Positions 1 through 8,845 of a stretch of DNA of 64,000 bases are shown in pieces. This DNA is from Labilithrix sp. (lineage in GTDB: Bacteria > Myxococcota_A > Polyangia > Polyangiales > Polyangiaceae): NCBI GenBank assembly GCA_019637195.1, contig JAHBWA010000023.1, forward strand, positions 1-64,000, given 5' to 3'. Position 1 is the stretch's first letter. Every line of letters starts with the position of its first letter. The position numbers and the translations under genes were made by a program. Under the pieces are notes generated by a model. That model searched no databases. It saw nothing but the letters and a program-made list of their open reading frames with translations, and was not told the DNA's origin.

Positions 1-1
1 A

Positions 2-1042
2 TCGGCGGACGCCGGCGTCCCCTGCAGCCGGGACGGCTTCTGCCACACGCGCCTCCCGGGACGAGACACCTTCGACGCCGGGGATCTCGCGCCCGATCTC
101 GACGTCTCGTTCGACCTCGTCGATGTCTCGGTGGCCCCGGGCGGTGCAGCGTGGGCGGTCACGACCGGCGGCCATCTCCTCGAGTGGCGGGACGAGGCCT
201 GGTCGGTCGCGTACGTGGCCGGCACGGCGCTGAGAAAGGTCTGGGCGGCGAGCGCCGACGACGTCTGGTTCGCCGGCAACAGCGGCTTCGTGATGCACGG
301 GACGCGGACCGCGGGCGCTCAGATGGTGTTCGAGGACGCGAAGCTGACCGCGACGCTCCCGGTCCTCGGCCTCGTCGGCTTCGAGGACGAGATCTGGGCG
401 TACGCCAACAACGTCCTTTACCGGCGCGCCTCCCCCGCGGACGGGGGCGCGGCGTGGATCGCGACGCCCGTGCCCGTCTCGGTCCAGGGGACCTCGCCCG
501 CCGCGCAGCTCACGGGCCTGTGGCGCGGGCCGACGGGCCAGGTCTGGCTCGCGGGCCGCGTCTACAACTCCTGCTTCTCCGGCTGCGTGTACGTCTCGCG
601 GCCGGCGATCTGGAAGCGCGCGACCGTGGACTCCGTCGTGTCCTTCGAGGAGATCCCGTTCACCTACGACGCCGTCTCGTACACCGGGGTCATCGCGAGC
701 GCGGAGCGAGCGGACCGTCCGTTCGCCTGCATCGGACAGCCCTGCTCCTCGGTCCTCCAACCCGCCGAGGACGGCAGCACGAGCGCTGAGCTCACCGGGC
801 TGAGCGAAGGACAGATCGAAGCGGCGTGGGCCAGCGGGCCCGACGAGGCGTGGCTCGTCGGGAGCCCTGGGGTCGTCCGCCGGTGGAACGGCACGGAGTG
901 GACCTACGCTCGCGTCACCGTGACGAACGCCCCGATCGTCAAGCCGCTCCACGCCGTGAGCGGCTACGTCGACGCGTCGGGGGCCATCGACATGTGGATC
1001 GTCGGCAAGGACACGGCGCTGCACCGGAAGGTGACGAAATGA
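2..1042 (+). CDS. Secreted beta-propeller-like protein, 5' truncated
   Basis: The reading frame is open from the first bases of the window, so the start lies upstream. The visible 346 residues contain two loosely repeated blades of the type W-A-A-S-A-D-D-V-W-F-A-G and W-A-S-G-P-D-E-A-W-L-V-G, each followed by a G-x-x-x-x-W segment. Such tryptophan-rich repeats are common in exported propeller-like proteins of myxobacteria. Several cysteines near the visible N-terminus fit an extracytoplasmic protein. The stop overlaps the ATG of the next gene by four bases (ATGA), so the two are probably translated together. No catalytic motif is seen and the function is unknown. Confidence 0.7.
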   Translation, partial: SADAGVPCSRDGFCHTRLPGRDTFDAGDLAPDLDVSFDLVDVSVAPGGAAWAVTTGGHLLEWRDEAWSVAYVAGTALRKVWAASADDVWFAGNSGFVMHGTRTAGAQMVFEDAKLTATLPVLGLVGFEDEIWAYANNVLYRRASPADGGAAWIATPVPVSVQGTSPAAQLTGLWRGPTGQVWLAGRVYNSCFSGCVYVSRPAIWKRATVDSVVSFEEIPFTYDAVSYTGVIASAERADRPFACIGQPCSSVLQPAEDGSTSAELTGLSEGQIEAAWASGPDEAWLVGSPGVVRRWNGTEWTYARVTVTNAPIVKPLHAVSGYVDASGAIDMWIVGKDTALHRKVTK

Positions 1043-2295
1043 ACCTCCTCCGCAGAGGCGCCCTGCCGGCCGCGACCGGCTTCGCGACGTTGCTCCTCAC
1101 CTTGGCCGCGTGCAGCGACGACCCCGCGTGGAGCTCGCCGCTCGATGAGGAGGAGGACGCGGCGTCCCCCGACGCGGACGCCGACGCCGGCGCGCGCGAC
1201 GGCGATCCCGCGGACGCCGCGCCCCCCCGCGACGACGTCGACACGCGCCAGCCGTTCGACCCCGCGCCCGCGCAGATCACGTGCGGCGGCGGGGCTTGCG
1301 CGAAGCGCATCGTCGCCGGCTACGGCCACTACTGCGTGGTGCTCGCAGACAGCTCTCTCCGCTGCTGGGGCAAGGCACGCGCGCTCGCGCCGAGCGTCGA
1401 TCCGTCGGCGCCGACCGTCGGGCCGCGCGACGTCGCGGCCCTCCCCGCCGTCATCGACGTCGCCGCCGGCGGCGACGCCACGTGCGCCGTGGATCCCGAC
1501 GGGGGCGTCTTCTGCTGGGACACGACGCGGAGCGCGCCGACCGTGGTGAGCGGCCTCTCGGGCGCGGACCGCGTCTGGGTGTCGAGCAACGGCACGAACC
1601 GCTGCGCGCGCGTGGCTGGCCAGCTCTCGTGCTGGCGCGGGGCGTCCGGCGCGGTATCCACGTTCGACGCCACCGTGCCGGCGGTCGCAAGCGCGGCGCT
1701 CTCCTCCAACGCGACCTTCGTCGTCGACCCGAGCGGGAACGTGCTCTCGGCGGGGACCGAGACGCTGATCATGGGCCGCCCGGCGTCCTCGGTCGCGGGC
1801 GCCGCCGCTCCGGTCGAGGATCTCCCGCCGATCCTCACGATGGCGGTCTACGCCCACGCCTGCGCGATCGCCATCGACGGACGTCTCTTCTGCTGGGGCC
1901 GCGGCTCGGGTGGACAGCTCGGGCTCGGCTACAGCCGCGACGAGCTCCGCCCCCTCGAGGTGCGCTTCGCTACCAACGCGTGGCCGCAGCAGCTCGCCGT
2001 CGGGAACAATCACAGCTGCGTGCGGACGACCGACGCCGCCTTGTGGTGCTGGGGCGGCACGAACGATCGTGGACAGCTCGGCCATCCCGAGAGCACCGGC
2101 GTCTATGTCCCCACACGCGTGACGTCGCTCGGTGCGGTGCCGACGGCGGCGGTAGCGACGGGCGACGGCTCCACGTGCGCCCTCGCCACGGACGGGACCG
2201 TCCGCTGCTGGGGCGACAACCGCAACGGTCAGCTCGGGCTCGAGGCGCTCGACCAGCTCCGACACCCGAGCCCCGCCCTCGTCGATCTCGAGTGA
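1039..2295 (+). CDS. RCC1-repeat lipoprotein
   Basis: This 418-residue protein starts at the ATG that overlaps the previous stop. Residues 1-23 form a signal peptide ending in L-A-A-C, a lipobox, followed by an acidic Asp/Ala-rich linker to about residue 70. The rest is a series of RCC1-type repeats, recognisable by recurring C-W-G with G-x-x-H/T-x-C and G-Q-L-G-L segments, which fold as a seven-bladed propeller. Paired cysteines are consistent with an exported, disulfide-bonded domain. It is probably an outer-membrane-anchored surface protein; the ligand is unknown. It lies in a three-gene run with the propeller-like and IgGFc-binding-like genes. Confidence 0.85.
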   Translation: MNLLRRGALPAATGFATLLLTLAACSDDPAWSSPLDEEEDAASPDADADAGARDGDPADAAPPRDDVDTRQPFDPAPAQITCGGGACAKRIVAGYGHYCVVLADSSLRCWGKARALAPSVDPSAPTVGPRDVAALPAVIDVAAGGDATCAVDPDGGVFCWDTTRSAPTVVSGLSGADRVWVSSNGTNRCARVAGQLSCWRGASGAVSTFDATVPAVASAALSSNATFVVDPSGNVLSAGTETLIMGRPASSVAGAAAPVEDLPPILTMAVYAHACAIAIDGRLFCWGRGSGGQLGLGYSRDELRPLEVRFATNAWPQQLAVGNNHSCVRTTDAALWCWGGTNDRGQLGHPESTGVYVPTRVTSLGAVPTAAVATGDGSTCALATDGTVRCWGDNRNGQLGLEALDQLRHPSPALVDLE

Positions 2296-2306
2296 GAGGT
2301 ACACAG

Positions 2307-4058
2307 ATGAAGCTTTCCCTGCGCAACATCGCGCTCGCCTCCACTCTCGGGACCGCCGGCGTCCTCGCCTGCAGCGCGACGGATCGGGGGTTCGCAACCA
2401 CGGACACGATCTTCGCCGGCGACGACGCGGCGACCGACGCGCCCGCGGCCTGCGAGGAGCGCAAGTGCTCGCGCGATCTCCACGCGGTGCTCGACGCGTG
2501 CACGGAGGCCGTGATCGAGTCGTGCGATCCGTCCTCCGGCTGCGCGAACGGCGCGTGCGTCCCGGCGTGTGACAGCGCAGCGCTGGCCCAGGGATCGATC
2601 GGGTGCTCCTTCTGGACGACGCCCCCGGACGTCGTGCCGGAGGCCGACAACTCCTGCTTCGCCGCGTTCGTCGCCAACACGTGGACGACGCCCGTCAACG
2701 TGAAGGGCACCTACGGCAAGCAGGCGCTCGATCTCTCGCGATCGGTCTACCGCGCCGTCGCGACCGACGGAGCCGTCCGGTACGAGCGCATCGAAGGCGC
2801 CGTTCCCCCGGGCGAGCTCGGCATCATCTTCCTCTCGCAGGCGCCGGATCGGCCCGAGACGAAGGGGCGTTCGGTGGCGTGCCCCGACGACGTCGAGGTC
2901 GCTCACGTCGGCGTCGCCGTGGCGGCCCACGCGCCCAGCGTGTACGAGGCGTTCCACCTCGAGACCGACGCGCCGGTCTCCGTTTACTCGATGTTCCCGT
3001 ACGGCGGCGCGAAGAGCTACATGCCCTCCGCGACGCTGGTGCTGCCGTCCTCGTCGTGGGCGACCTCCTACGTCCTGCTCGACGGGTGGAGCTCGCGCGC
3101 CTCCGACTCGTTCATCCAGATCGTCGCCGGCTCGGACGACACCGAGGTGCGCGTTCGGCCCGTCGCAGACGTCCGCCCCGGACCCGACGTCGCCGGCGCG
3201 GCCCGCGGCTCGGTCGCGACGTGGCGCCTCCAAAGAGGACAGGTGCTCGAGCTCGTTCAGCGAGCGAGCCTGGCCGGCAGCATCATGGAGTCGTCGGCCC
3301 CGGTCGCCGTCTTCGGAGGCACCGTCTGCCCCTACATCCCCGAAGGGGTGACGGCGTGCGACTCGCTCCATCAGCAGGTCGCGCCGGTGAATCAGTGGGC
3401 GGCACGCTATTCGGCGGTGCCGTACGCGTCCCGCCGCGTCGCCGCCGGTGATCTATCCGTGGCCGAGTCGGTGCCGTGGCGGATCGTCGCTGCGCAGGAT
3501 GGCACGGCGCTGACCTACGATCCGGCCCGCCCCGAGGGAGCGCCGACGGTCCTCGCCGCGGGAGAGGCGGTGACCTTCACCACCGAGGCGTTCTTCTCGG
3601 TTCGGAGTCAGGACGCGGCGCATCCGATCCACGTCTCGACGTACATGACGGGCGCACGGCGAAGCGGCACCCTCGGCGATCCCGACTACGTCACCCTCGT
3701 CCCTGATGAGCAGTTCCTCGATCGGTACGTCTTCTTCGTCGACCACACCTACAGCGACAGCACGCTCACCGTGGTCCGCCGCAAGGATCAGCTCGGGTTC
3801 CACGACGTCGAGGTCGATTGTCTCGGCGCGATCGGCGACTGGAGGCCGCTCGGGACCGACGGGACGAGCGAGTACACCTGGGTCCGCCTCACCAAGGACA
3901 AGCGAGGCGTCGGCGGATGCGGCTACGGCCGGCACGAGGCGAGCAGCGACGGCCCCTTCGGCCTGTACGTCTGGGGCGTCGACAGCTTCGCGAGCTACGG
4001 CTTCCCGGCAGGCGCCGGGAGCCGCCCGACCTCGACGGTGGAGCTCACCGTCCGCTGA
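2307..4058 (+). CDS. IgGFc-binding N-terminal domain-like lipoprotein
   Basis: This 583-residue protein starts 11 nt after the preceding stop. The signal peptide ends in V-L-A-C-S, a lipobox. A short cysteine-rich region (C-E-E-R-K-C ... C-D-P-S-S-G-C-A-N-G-A-C) precedes a large domain resembling the IgGFc-binding N-terminal family (PF17517): F-V-A-N-T-W near its start, an F-x-L-x-T-D-x-P-V-x-V-Y-S-M-F-P-Y-G strand and a later P-V-A-V-F-G-G-T-V-C segment. Myxobacteria carry many such lipoproteins. A structural or adhesive surface role is inferred; no enzyme motif is visible. Confidence 0.8.
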   Translation: MKLSLRNIALASTLGTAGVLACSATDRGFATTDTIFAGDDAATDAPAACEERKCSRDLHAVLDACTEAVIESCDPSSGCANGACVPACDSAALAQGSIGCSFWTTPPDVVPEADNSCFAAFVANTWTTPVNVKGTYGKQALDLSRSVYRAVATDGAVRYERIEGAVPPGELGIIFLSQAPDRPETKGRSVACPDDVEVAHVGVAVAAHAPSVYEAFHLETDAPVSVYSMFPYGGAKSYMPSATLVLPSSSWATSYVLLDGWSSRASDSFIQIVAGSDDTEVRVRPVADVRPGPDVAGAARGSVATWRLQRGQVLELVQRASLAGSIMESSAPVAVFGGTVCPYIPEGVTACDSLHQQVAPVNQWAARYSAVPYASRRVAAGDLSVAESVPWRIVAAQDGTALTYDPARPEGAPTVLAAGEAVTFTTEAFFSVRSQDAAHPIHVSTYMTGARRSGTLGDPDYVTLVPDEQFLDRYVFFVDHTYSDSTLTVVRRKDQLGFHDVEVDCLGAIGDWRPLGTDGTSEYTWVRLTKDKRGVGGCGYGRHEASSDGPFGLYVWGVDSFASYGFPAGAGSRPTSTVELTVR

Positions 4059-4121
4059 CCGGCTGAGGCCCCCGCCGCCAGGCAGCTCGCCTCGCGCAGA
4101 CGAACGCGCCGGGCCCTGACG

Positions 4122-5027
4122 TCAGCGCGGCTGTGCACGGCGCACGATCACGTCGGGCCGGCTCTTGCGCGCCTCGTCCTCGAGCGCGTCGAGGAACGTG
4201 ACCCCGTCGTTGAGGTGAGCCACCTCGATGCGGATGCGGTCGCCGTCGTCCGCGGCGACGACGATGACGTCGCCGACGATGCCCTCCACACGGTGATCGA
4301 TGGAGACCACGCTCGCGAGCGGGATCGCGCTGACCTCTGCGTCCTTCGCGAAGACCACGCGATCGGTCGTGACGAGCGCGACCTCGCTGAGGTCGAGCGA
4401 CAAGCTCCCGTCGTAGAAGGCGATCAGACGCTCGCTCTCCCCGCACAGCCCGCGCTCGACCAGCGCGGCGCGCTTCGCCGCCGGGATCGCGCTGCCGACC
4501 ATGACGCCTCCGGGCTCCATCTGCGACCCGAGCACCGCGAGGCCGACCACGCCGCCGCACGTGCCGAGCCCGAGCAGCACGACACCGAGGACGACCCAGA
4601 GCCAGGGAGAGATCCGCGGCCGCGGGGAGGCGTAACCGGGCGGCGAGAGCGCGTGACCGGGCGGCGAGAACGGGTGACCAGGCGGCGAGAGCCCGTGACC
4701 AGGCGGCGACGACGGGTGTCCAGGCGGCGAGAACGGGTGACCAGGCGGCGAGAGCCCGTGACCAGGCGGCGACGACGGGTGTCCAGGCGGCGAGAACGGG
4801 TGACCAGGCAGCGAGAGCGCGTGACCAGGCGACGAGAGCGCGTGACCAGGCGGCGCGCCCGAATCGCCGGTCGGTGCGCCCGGGTACGAGGCGCCGAGCG
4901 ATGGCTCCGGATACGGCGAAGACATGCCGCGATCTGCCTGCGGTGATCCTGGGACCGCGAACGGCGAGTCGGGTCCCGGGTGCGACGGGTGACTGGGACG
5001 GTACGGGGGATCGGAGGGGAAGCGCAT
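4122..5027 (-). CDS. PPGH-repeat single-pass membrane protein
   Basis: 301 residues. The N-terminal half is a low-complexity tract of heptads of the form S-P-P-G-H-x-x (about residues 58-133). A single membrane helix follows (about 142-168, W-L-W-V-V-L-G-V-V-L-L-G), then a globular domain of about 120 residues whose strand pattern and phrase L-V-T-T-D-R-V-V-F resemble bacterial PH-like domains. The likely topology is a cytoplasmic proline-rich tail with a C-terminal sensor or scaffold domain. Function unknown. The repeats are near-identical at DNA level, suggesting recent duplication. Confidence 0.7.
   Translation of the reverse strand: MRFPSDPPYRPSHPSHPGPDSPFAVPGSPQADRGMSSPYPEPSLGASYPGAPTGDSGAPPGHALSSPGHALSLPGHPFSPPGHPSSPPGHGLSPPGHPFSPPGHPSSPPGHGLSPPGHPFSPPGHALSPPGYASPRPRISPWLWVVLGVVLLGLGTCGGVVGLAVLGSQMEPGGVMVGSAIPAAKRAALVERGLCGESERLIAFYDGSLSLDLSEVALVTTDRVVFAKDAEVSAIPLASVVSIDHRVEGIVGDVIVVAADDGDRIRIEVAHLNDGVTFLDALEDEARKSRPDVIVRRAQPR
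4640..4850. repeat. In-frame tandem repeats coding PPGH heptads
   Basis: A 21-base unit related to ccaggcggcgagaacgggtg is repeated about ten times, with a higher-order repeat of about 63 bases present nearly twice (around 4677-4739 and 4740-4802). It lies wholly inside the coding sequence and keeps frame, so copy number can change without truncating the protein. Confidence 0.85.
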
Positions 5028-5234
5028 CGGTTTCTTGATCGGGCGGGCTGGGTCTTAGCTCGATCGAAGGGAGGAGCCACGAGCGCGCGCGCCGTCGCGG
5101 GATTTTTCACCGGCTCGGCAGACCTTACCGCGCTCCGATCGCGAACCGCGCTCCATCGGGCGACTCACCGGCGTCGTCCGCGGCGCGCGCCCGTCGCGTG
5201 ACGCGTCGTCGCGCTGTCAGGCGGCCATCGGACG

Positions 5235-5471
5235 CTAGGACGGAGACGCGAGGCGCTCCGCGAGCTCGCCCAGGACGTCGAAGGCGTTCGCGTCGTCGAG
5301 GACGAGCGTCCGCGTCACGCCGTCGTGCCAGGACAGCGTCGAGGCCGTCGCCTGCCAGGTCCGTCCGACGTGGTCGGTGACATCGACCGTCCCACCTCGC
5401 AAGAGGCGCGTCGCGAGCTCGAAGACGATCTCCTCGGGGTAGGCGTCCTCGGTGCTCGTTACACTCGACAT
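5235..5471 (-). CDS. Small hypothetical protein
   Basis: The frame extends upstream to 5546, but the first 25 codons are arginine-rich and look non-coding, so I start at the internal ATG giving M-S-S-V-T-S-T-E-D (78 residues). The product is acidic with no signal peptide or membrane helix. A perfect 12-bp palindrome lies just ahead of this ATG. I do not recognise a family. Confidence 0.5.
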   Translation of the reverse strand: MSSVTSTEDAYPEEIVFELATRLLRGGTVDVTDHVGRTWQATASTLSWHDGVTRTLVLDDANAFDVLGELAERLASPS

Positions 5472-5478
5472 CCGGCGC

Positions 5479-5490
5479 AGGTAGCTACCT
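5479..5490. promoter_or_regulatory. Perfect palindrome upstream of small gene
   Basis: AGGTAGCTACCT is a perfect 12-bp palindrome 8 bases ahead of the chosen ATG at 5471. Its position suits an operator, but it is a single occurrence and its role is a guess. Confidence 0.25.
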
Positions 5491-5549
5491 CGCCCGCGGC
5501 GTAGTTTCCAGCGAAGAGACGCGAGGCCGGCGCCGCGCTCCTCCACGAC

Positions 5550-6626
5550 TCAGCGGCGAAGGGGATCGTAGCCCGCCGGACCCGCCCCCGAGGGCATCGC
5601 GGCGTGGCCGCCCGGCAGCCCCGCGCCCTGCGGTGAGCCGTAGCCCGACGGTCCTCCGTAGCCTGGCGGCGCGCCGTGACCCGGCGGTGCGCCGTGACCC
5701 GGCGGCGCGCCGTAGCCACCGGGCGCGCCGTGACCCGGCGGCGCGCCGTAGCCACCGGGCGCGCCGTGACCCGGCGGCGCGCCATAGCCCCCCGGCGCGC
5801 CCGACGCTGCCGGAGCGCCGAAGCCGTGCGCCGCTGGCGCCGCCACGCCGTACCCCTGCGGAGCGCCGCCATAGCCATGCGGACCCGGCGCTTGCGGCGG
5901 CGATCCGTACGCTTGCAGCGGCGCTCCGTCACCCTGCGGCGGCGATCCGTACGCTTGCAGCGGCGCTCCGTACCCCTGCGGCGACGCTCCGTACGCTTGC
6001 GGAGGCGCTCCGTACCCCTCCGGCGAGGTTCCGTACCCCTGCAGCGACGCTCCGTACGCTTGCGGAGGCGCTCCGTACGCCTGCGGCGGCGCGCCATATC
6101 CCACCGCTGGCTGCGCGTAGGCAGGCTGTCCGAAGCCACCGGCAGGAGCCGCGACGCCACCGTGCGGGAAGGGCGCGTGAGGCGACGCATGGAACGGCAT
6201 CGACGTCGGCGCGTCCTGGCTCCCGCCGATCTCGCTCGGGTGCATGCCGAGCATCGCCATGAGCTCGGCGCGGCGCGCGTCGGAGCAGCGGCCGAACATC
6301 ATTCCGAACAGCGGGAACGCTGCGAACGAGAGGACGGCGACGCCGAGGAGGAACGCGCCGATGAGCAGCTCCCCTTCCACGAAGTTCACCACTCCGCCGA
6401 TGAGCGACGAGATCCCCGCGAGCAACGCCCCGCCGCGGAGCCAGCCGCTCAGCGCGGCCTTGAAGCTGAACGGCAGCTTCATCCCGCGGTCCTCGTCGAC
6501 CATGAACACCGTCTCGATCGGGACCAGCGGCACGAACATGACGTGCACGAACCGACAGCTCACGTGCCCCATCCCCTCGATCGCGTCGGCGTGACCGTAG
6601 AGACGTGTGCCGTAGACGATGATCAT
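5550..6626 (-). CDS. Membrane protein with YGAPPQ-rich C-terminal tail
   Basis: The start ATG at 6626 (M-I-I-V-Y-G-T-R-L-Y-G) is preceded by AAGGAG at good spacing; the longer frame upstream is shadow. 358 residues. The N-terminus carries a short G-T-R-x-Y-G domain with C-R-F-V-H-V-M-F-V-P-L-V-P-I, two membrane helices (about 65-115), then about 200 residues of Y-G-A-P-P-Q-A and G-Y-G-A-P-P-G-H repeats. Similar membrane proteins with Pro/Gln/Gly-rich tails are frequent in myxobacteria; the function is unknown. The low-complexity tail may be a flexible interaction segment. Confidence 0.75.
   Translation of the reverse strand: MIIVYGTRLYGHADAIEGMGHVSCRFVHVMFVPLVPIETVFMVDEDRGMKLPFSFKAALSGWLRGGALLAGISSLIGGVVNFVEGELLIGAFLLGVAVLSFAAFPLFGMMFGRCSDARRAELMAMLGMHPSEIGGSQDAPTSMPFHASPHAPFPHGGVAAPAGGFGQPAYAQPAVGYGAPPQAYGAPPQAYGASLQGYGTSPEGYGAPPQAYGASPQGYGAPLQAYGSPPQGDGAPLQAYGSPPQAPGPHGYGGAPQGYGVAAPAAHGFGAPAASGAPGGYGAPPGHGAPGGYGAPPGHGAPGGYGAPPGHGAPPGHGAPPGYGGPSGYGSPQGAGLPGGHAAMPSGAGPAGYDPLRR
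5640..6110. repeat. In-frame low-complexity repeats (YGAPPQ / GHGAPG)
   Basis: Tandem units of about 24-36 bases encode alternating Y-G-A-P-P-Q-A-Y-G and P-P-G-H-G-A-P-G-G-Y-G. They account for the long spurious open frames on both strands in this stretch. Confidence 0.8.
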
Positions 6627-6851
6627 CCTGCCCCGCTCCTTCGAGGCTTCGGCCTCGTACACGGCGGCCCGCAGTCCGGAGCCGCGAGCAACATGCTGCC
6701 CAAATCGGAGGACCGCGCCAACGAGATCGCGCGGCGACCGTCGCCCGTGATGTCCGGAGAAGCGCGGAAGTGTGGGCGCGGCGGGCCCGACGTCCGCGCG
6801 GCACGCCACCCGCGACGGCCGCGGGCCGCGCGAGTTGGCTATCTTGCCCGC

Positions 6852-7505
6852 ATGAAGCTCCAGGCGGTCGTCTTCGACCTCAACGGCACCCTCGTCGACG
6901 ACATCCAGTTCCACTTCGAGGCGTGGAAGGCGCTCGCCGAGCGGCTCGGCGTCGCGATGACGCCTCCGATCTTCCAGTCGTACAACGGCCTGAAGAACGA
7001 GGACATCATCCCGCGGCTGCTCGGGCGCGAGATCGGCCCGGCGCTCGTCGACGCGCTCGGGCGCGAGAAGGAGGAGCACTACCGAGCGCTCTACCGCCCG
7101 CACCTCGCGCCCATGCGCGGCGCCCCGGAGCTCTTCGCGCGGCTGCGCGCCCGCGGCGTGAAGCTGGCCGTCGCGAGCTCCGCGCCGCGCGAGAACCGAG
7201 AGATGGTGATCGACGGGCTCGGCTGGAGCACCACGTTCGACGTCGTCGTCGCGAACGAGGGCCTGCGCGGCAAGCCTGCGCCCGACATCTTCCTCGCGGC
7301 GGCGGAGCGGCTGGCGGTGCCGCCCGAGGCGTGCCTCGCCTTCGAGGACGCCGAGAACGGCGCGATCGCCGCGCGCGCCGCGGGGATGACGGTCGTCGGC
7401 GTGACGACGAACGTGGAGGCCTCGACCCTCGAGAAGGCCGGCGCCGCGCTCGCCGTCGCCGACTTCACGGCGCTCCCGGACGATCTCGACGCGCTCCTCT
7501 CCTGA
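6852..7505 (+). CDS. HAD-superfamily hydrolase, beta-phosphoglucomutase-like
   Basis: 217 residues, a usual length for this subfamily. Motif I reads F-D-L-N-G-T-L-V-D, motif II is the serine in V-A-S-S-A-P-R, the lysine is in G-K-P-A-P-D-I-F, and motif IV is F-E-D-A-E-N-G. The helical cap (residues 15-80) places it with beta-phosphoglucomutase and phosphoglycolate-phosphatase-like enzymes. The second acid of motif I, normally Asp in D-x-D and used as general acid/base, is Asn here. Other HAD proteins with F-D-L-N-G-T are known, so this may be a subfamily trait, but catalysis should differ. Monocistronic; substrate unknown. Confidence 0.85.
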   Translation: MKLQAVVFDLNGTLVDDIQFHFEAWKALAERLGVAMTPPIFQSYNGLKNEDIIPRLLGREIGPALVDALGREKEEHYRALYRPHLAPMRGAPELFARLRARGVKLAVASSAPRENREMVIDGLGWSTTFDVVVANEGLRGKPAPDIFLAAAERLAVPPEACLAFEDAENGAIAARAAGMTVVGVTTNVEASTLEKAGAALAVADFTALPDDLDALLS

Positions 7506-7661
7506 CCCGGCCGGTCCTGGCGCGATCGCCCCGTCCGGGGCGGCGCCTCCCGCGTCGTGCTGGCCTTCGTCACGCGCATCCGGTGTTAGACTCGCCGCCG
7601 TGAAGGTGCTCGCCCGCAAAGTCCTCGAAGAGGCGCTCGTGCTCCCCGCGAGGTTTGGCCG

Positions 7662-8114
7662 ATGACCACGAGCGACGACATCGCGCGCCTCGTGAAGGAA
7701 GCGTCCGCGTCGATCAAGAGCGATCTGAAGGGCGCCGTCGCGAAGCTCGAGCTCGCCTACGCCGGCGCGCGCGAGCTCGGCGACACGGAGGCGAGCGCCG
7801 TGGTCGCCGAGGAGCTCGCGCGCGCCTGGGCGCGCCGCAAGTCGGCGGCGCGTTCAATGTACTACGCATCCAAATCGACGGAGCTGACGCCGGAGCGCAA
7901 GGCCGCCTGGAACACGCTCGCGAAGACCTGCGAGCTCGTCGCCACGCGCACGCAGGCCGAAGCCAAGCAGCGGCGCGCCCGCGCGCTCTACCGAGCGGCC
8001 GCGGCGGCCTTCAAAAAGGCCGCCTCGCTGACCAAGGACCCCGAAGACAAGCGCTGGCTGCTCGAGCTCGCCGGCGACGCCGCGCGCCAGGCGAAGCCGC
8101 CGGCGACGGCGTAA
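7662..8114 (+). CDS. Helical TPR-like hypothetical protein
   Basis: 150 residues, almost entirely amphipathic helix and rich in Ala, Lys and Arg. The spacing of A-x-x-L-A-x-A-x and W-x-x-L-A-K-T resembles tetratricopeptide hairpins, suggesting a small cytoplasmic adaptor. The ATG overlaps the stop of a possible 21-codon GTG-initiated peptide (7600-7665). No catalytic residues recognised. Confidence 0.6.
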   Translation: MTTSDDIARLVKEASASIKSDLKGAVAKLELAYAGARELGDTEASAVVAEELARAWARRKSAARSMYYASKSTELTPERKAAWNTLAKTCELVATRTQAEAKQRRARALYRAAAAAFKKAASLTKDPEDKRWLLELAGDAARQAKPPATA

Positions 8115-8189
8115 GCGCACGGGGGGGCGCGCCCGCCCCGGCCTCGACGAAGCTCCCCGCGCGAAGCCGCGCAACGCGCCGACCGGGCG

Positions 8190-8489
8190 CTACTCGTTCG
8201 CCTTCTGACGCGCCTCGCCTTTCAGCTCGCGCGCCTTGCCTTCGGCCTGCATCTGCTCGTTGTCGATCGCCGCGCCGATCCGGTTCTTCACCGCGCCGGT
8301 GACCTCTTCGATCTTGCCCTTCGTGCGCTCGCCTGCCTTCGCGGACTCCTCCCGGGCCTTGCCCTTCAGCTCCTTGGCCTTGCCTTCGGCTTCCATCTGC
8401 TCGTTGCCGATCGCCTTGCCCACCCCCTGCTTGATCTTGCCGCCGACCTGCTCCGCCATTCCTTCTCCACGAGCCGCAACGTTGCCCAT
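8190..8489 (-). CDS. CsbD-family stress protein, tandem domain
   Basis: 99 residues. The chosen ATG at 8489 is preceded by CAGGAGAG at good spacing; the frame upstream of it is shadow. Two CsbD-like units are visible, each with G-K-x-K-x-x-x-G ... N-E-Q-M-x-A-E-G-K-A-x-E-L-K-G. CsbD proteins are small, hydrophilic, abundant general-stress proteins of unknown mechanism (sigma-B controlled in Bacillus). A sigma-54-type promoter match lies 37 nt upstream of the start by prediction, which would place this gene with the other stress genes of the window. Confidence 0.85.
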   Translation of the reverse strand: MGNVAARGEGMAEQVGGKIKQGVGKAIGNEQMEAEGKAKELKGKAREESAKAGERTKGKIEEVTGAVKNRIGAAIDNEQMQAEGKARELKGEARQKANE

Positions 8490-8536
8490 TCGCTCTCTCC
8501 TGTAGAAAGCGTCACGATTGACGCGCGAGCGATCTC

Positions 8537-8552
8537 CGCAAGCGCCGTGCCC
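8537..8552 (-). promoter_or_regulatory. Sigma-54-type promoter candidate for CsbD gene
   Basis: On the minus strand it reads GGGCACGGCGCTTGCG: GGCAC, five bases, TTGC. The predicted transcript start is near 8526, leaving a 37-nt leader that contains the ribosome-binding site. Confidence 0.5.
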
Positions 8553-8845
8553 CCGCCGTCGCATCGAGGCGACCCTCAACTCAGCGAGATCGCGTCGGCG
8601 AGGCCTGCTCGGCGCGCGACGGCGCTGCAAGAGTGCCTCAGCGAGTCACGCTCGACGCGTCGATGCCGATGGATCAGCTCTCGGAGAACGGCCCGGCGCC
8701 CGCGCGCGGCTCGCCACCGGCCCGTCCGCGCTGCCCTCGCGGACGTGCCACCTGCCCGGGCTCGAGCGCTCGCTCCCGGCGCCACGCGACCCGATCGCGC
8801 CGAATCGCTTGACTCGGGCGACCCGGGAACGCAAACGTCGACGCC
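8553..8845. other. Non-coding divergent intergenic region
   Basis: The stretch separates the CsbD gene from the sensor-channel pair. Open frames exist but are arginine-rich shadows. No second promoter match that I would defend was found on the plus strand. Confidence 0.4.

Noticed and set aside
4640..6110. Long open frames on both strands across the repeat regions
   Set aside because: They arise from GC-rich tandem repeats; only the frames with a plausible start and hydrophobic domain were kept.
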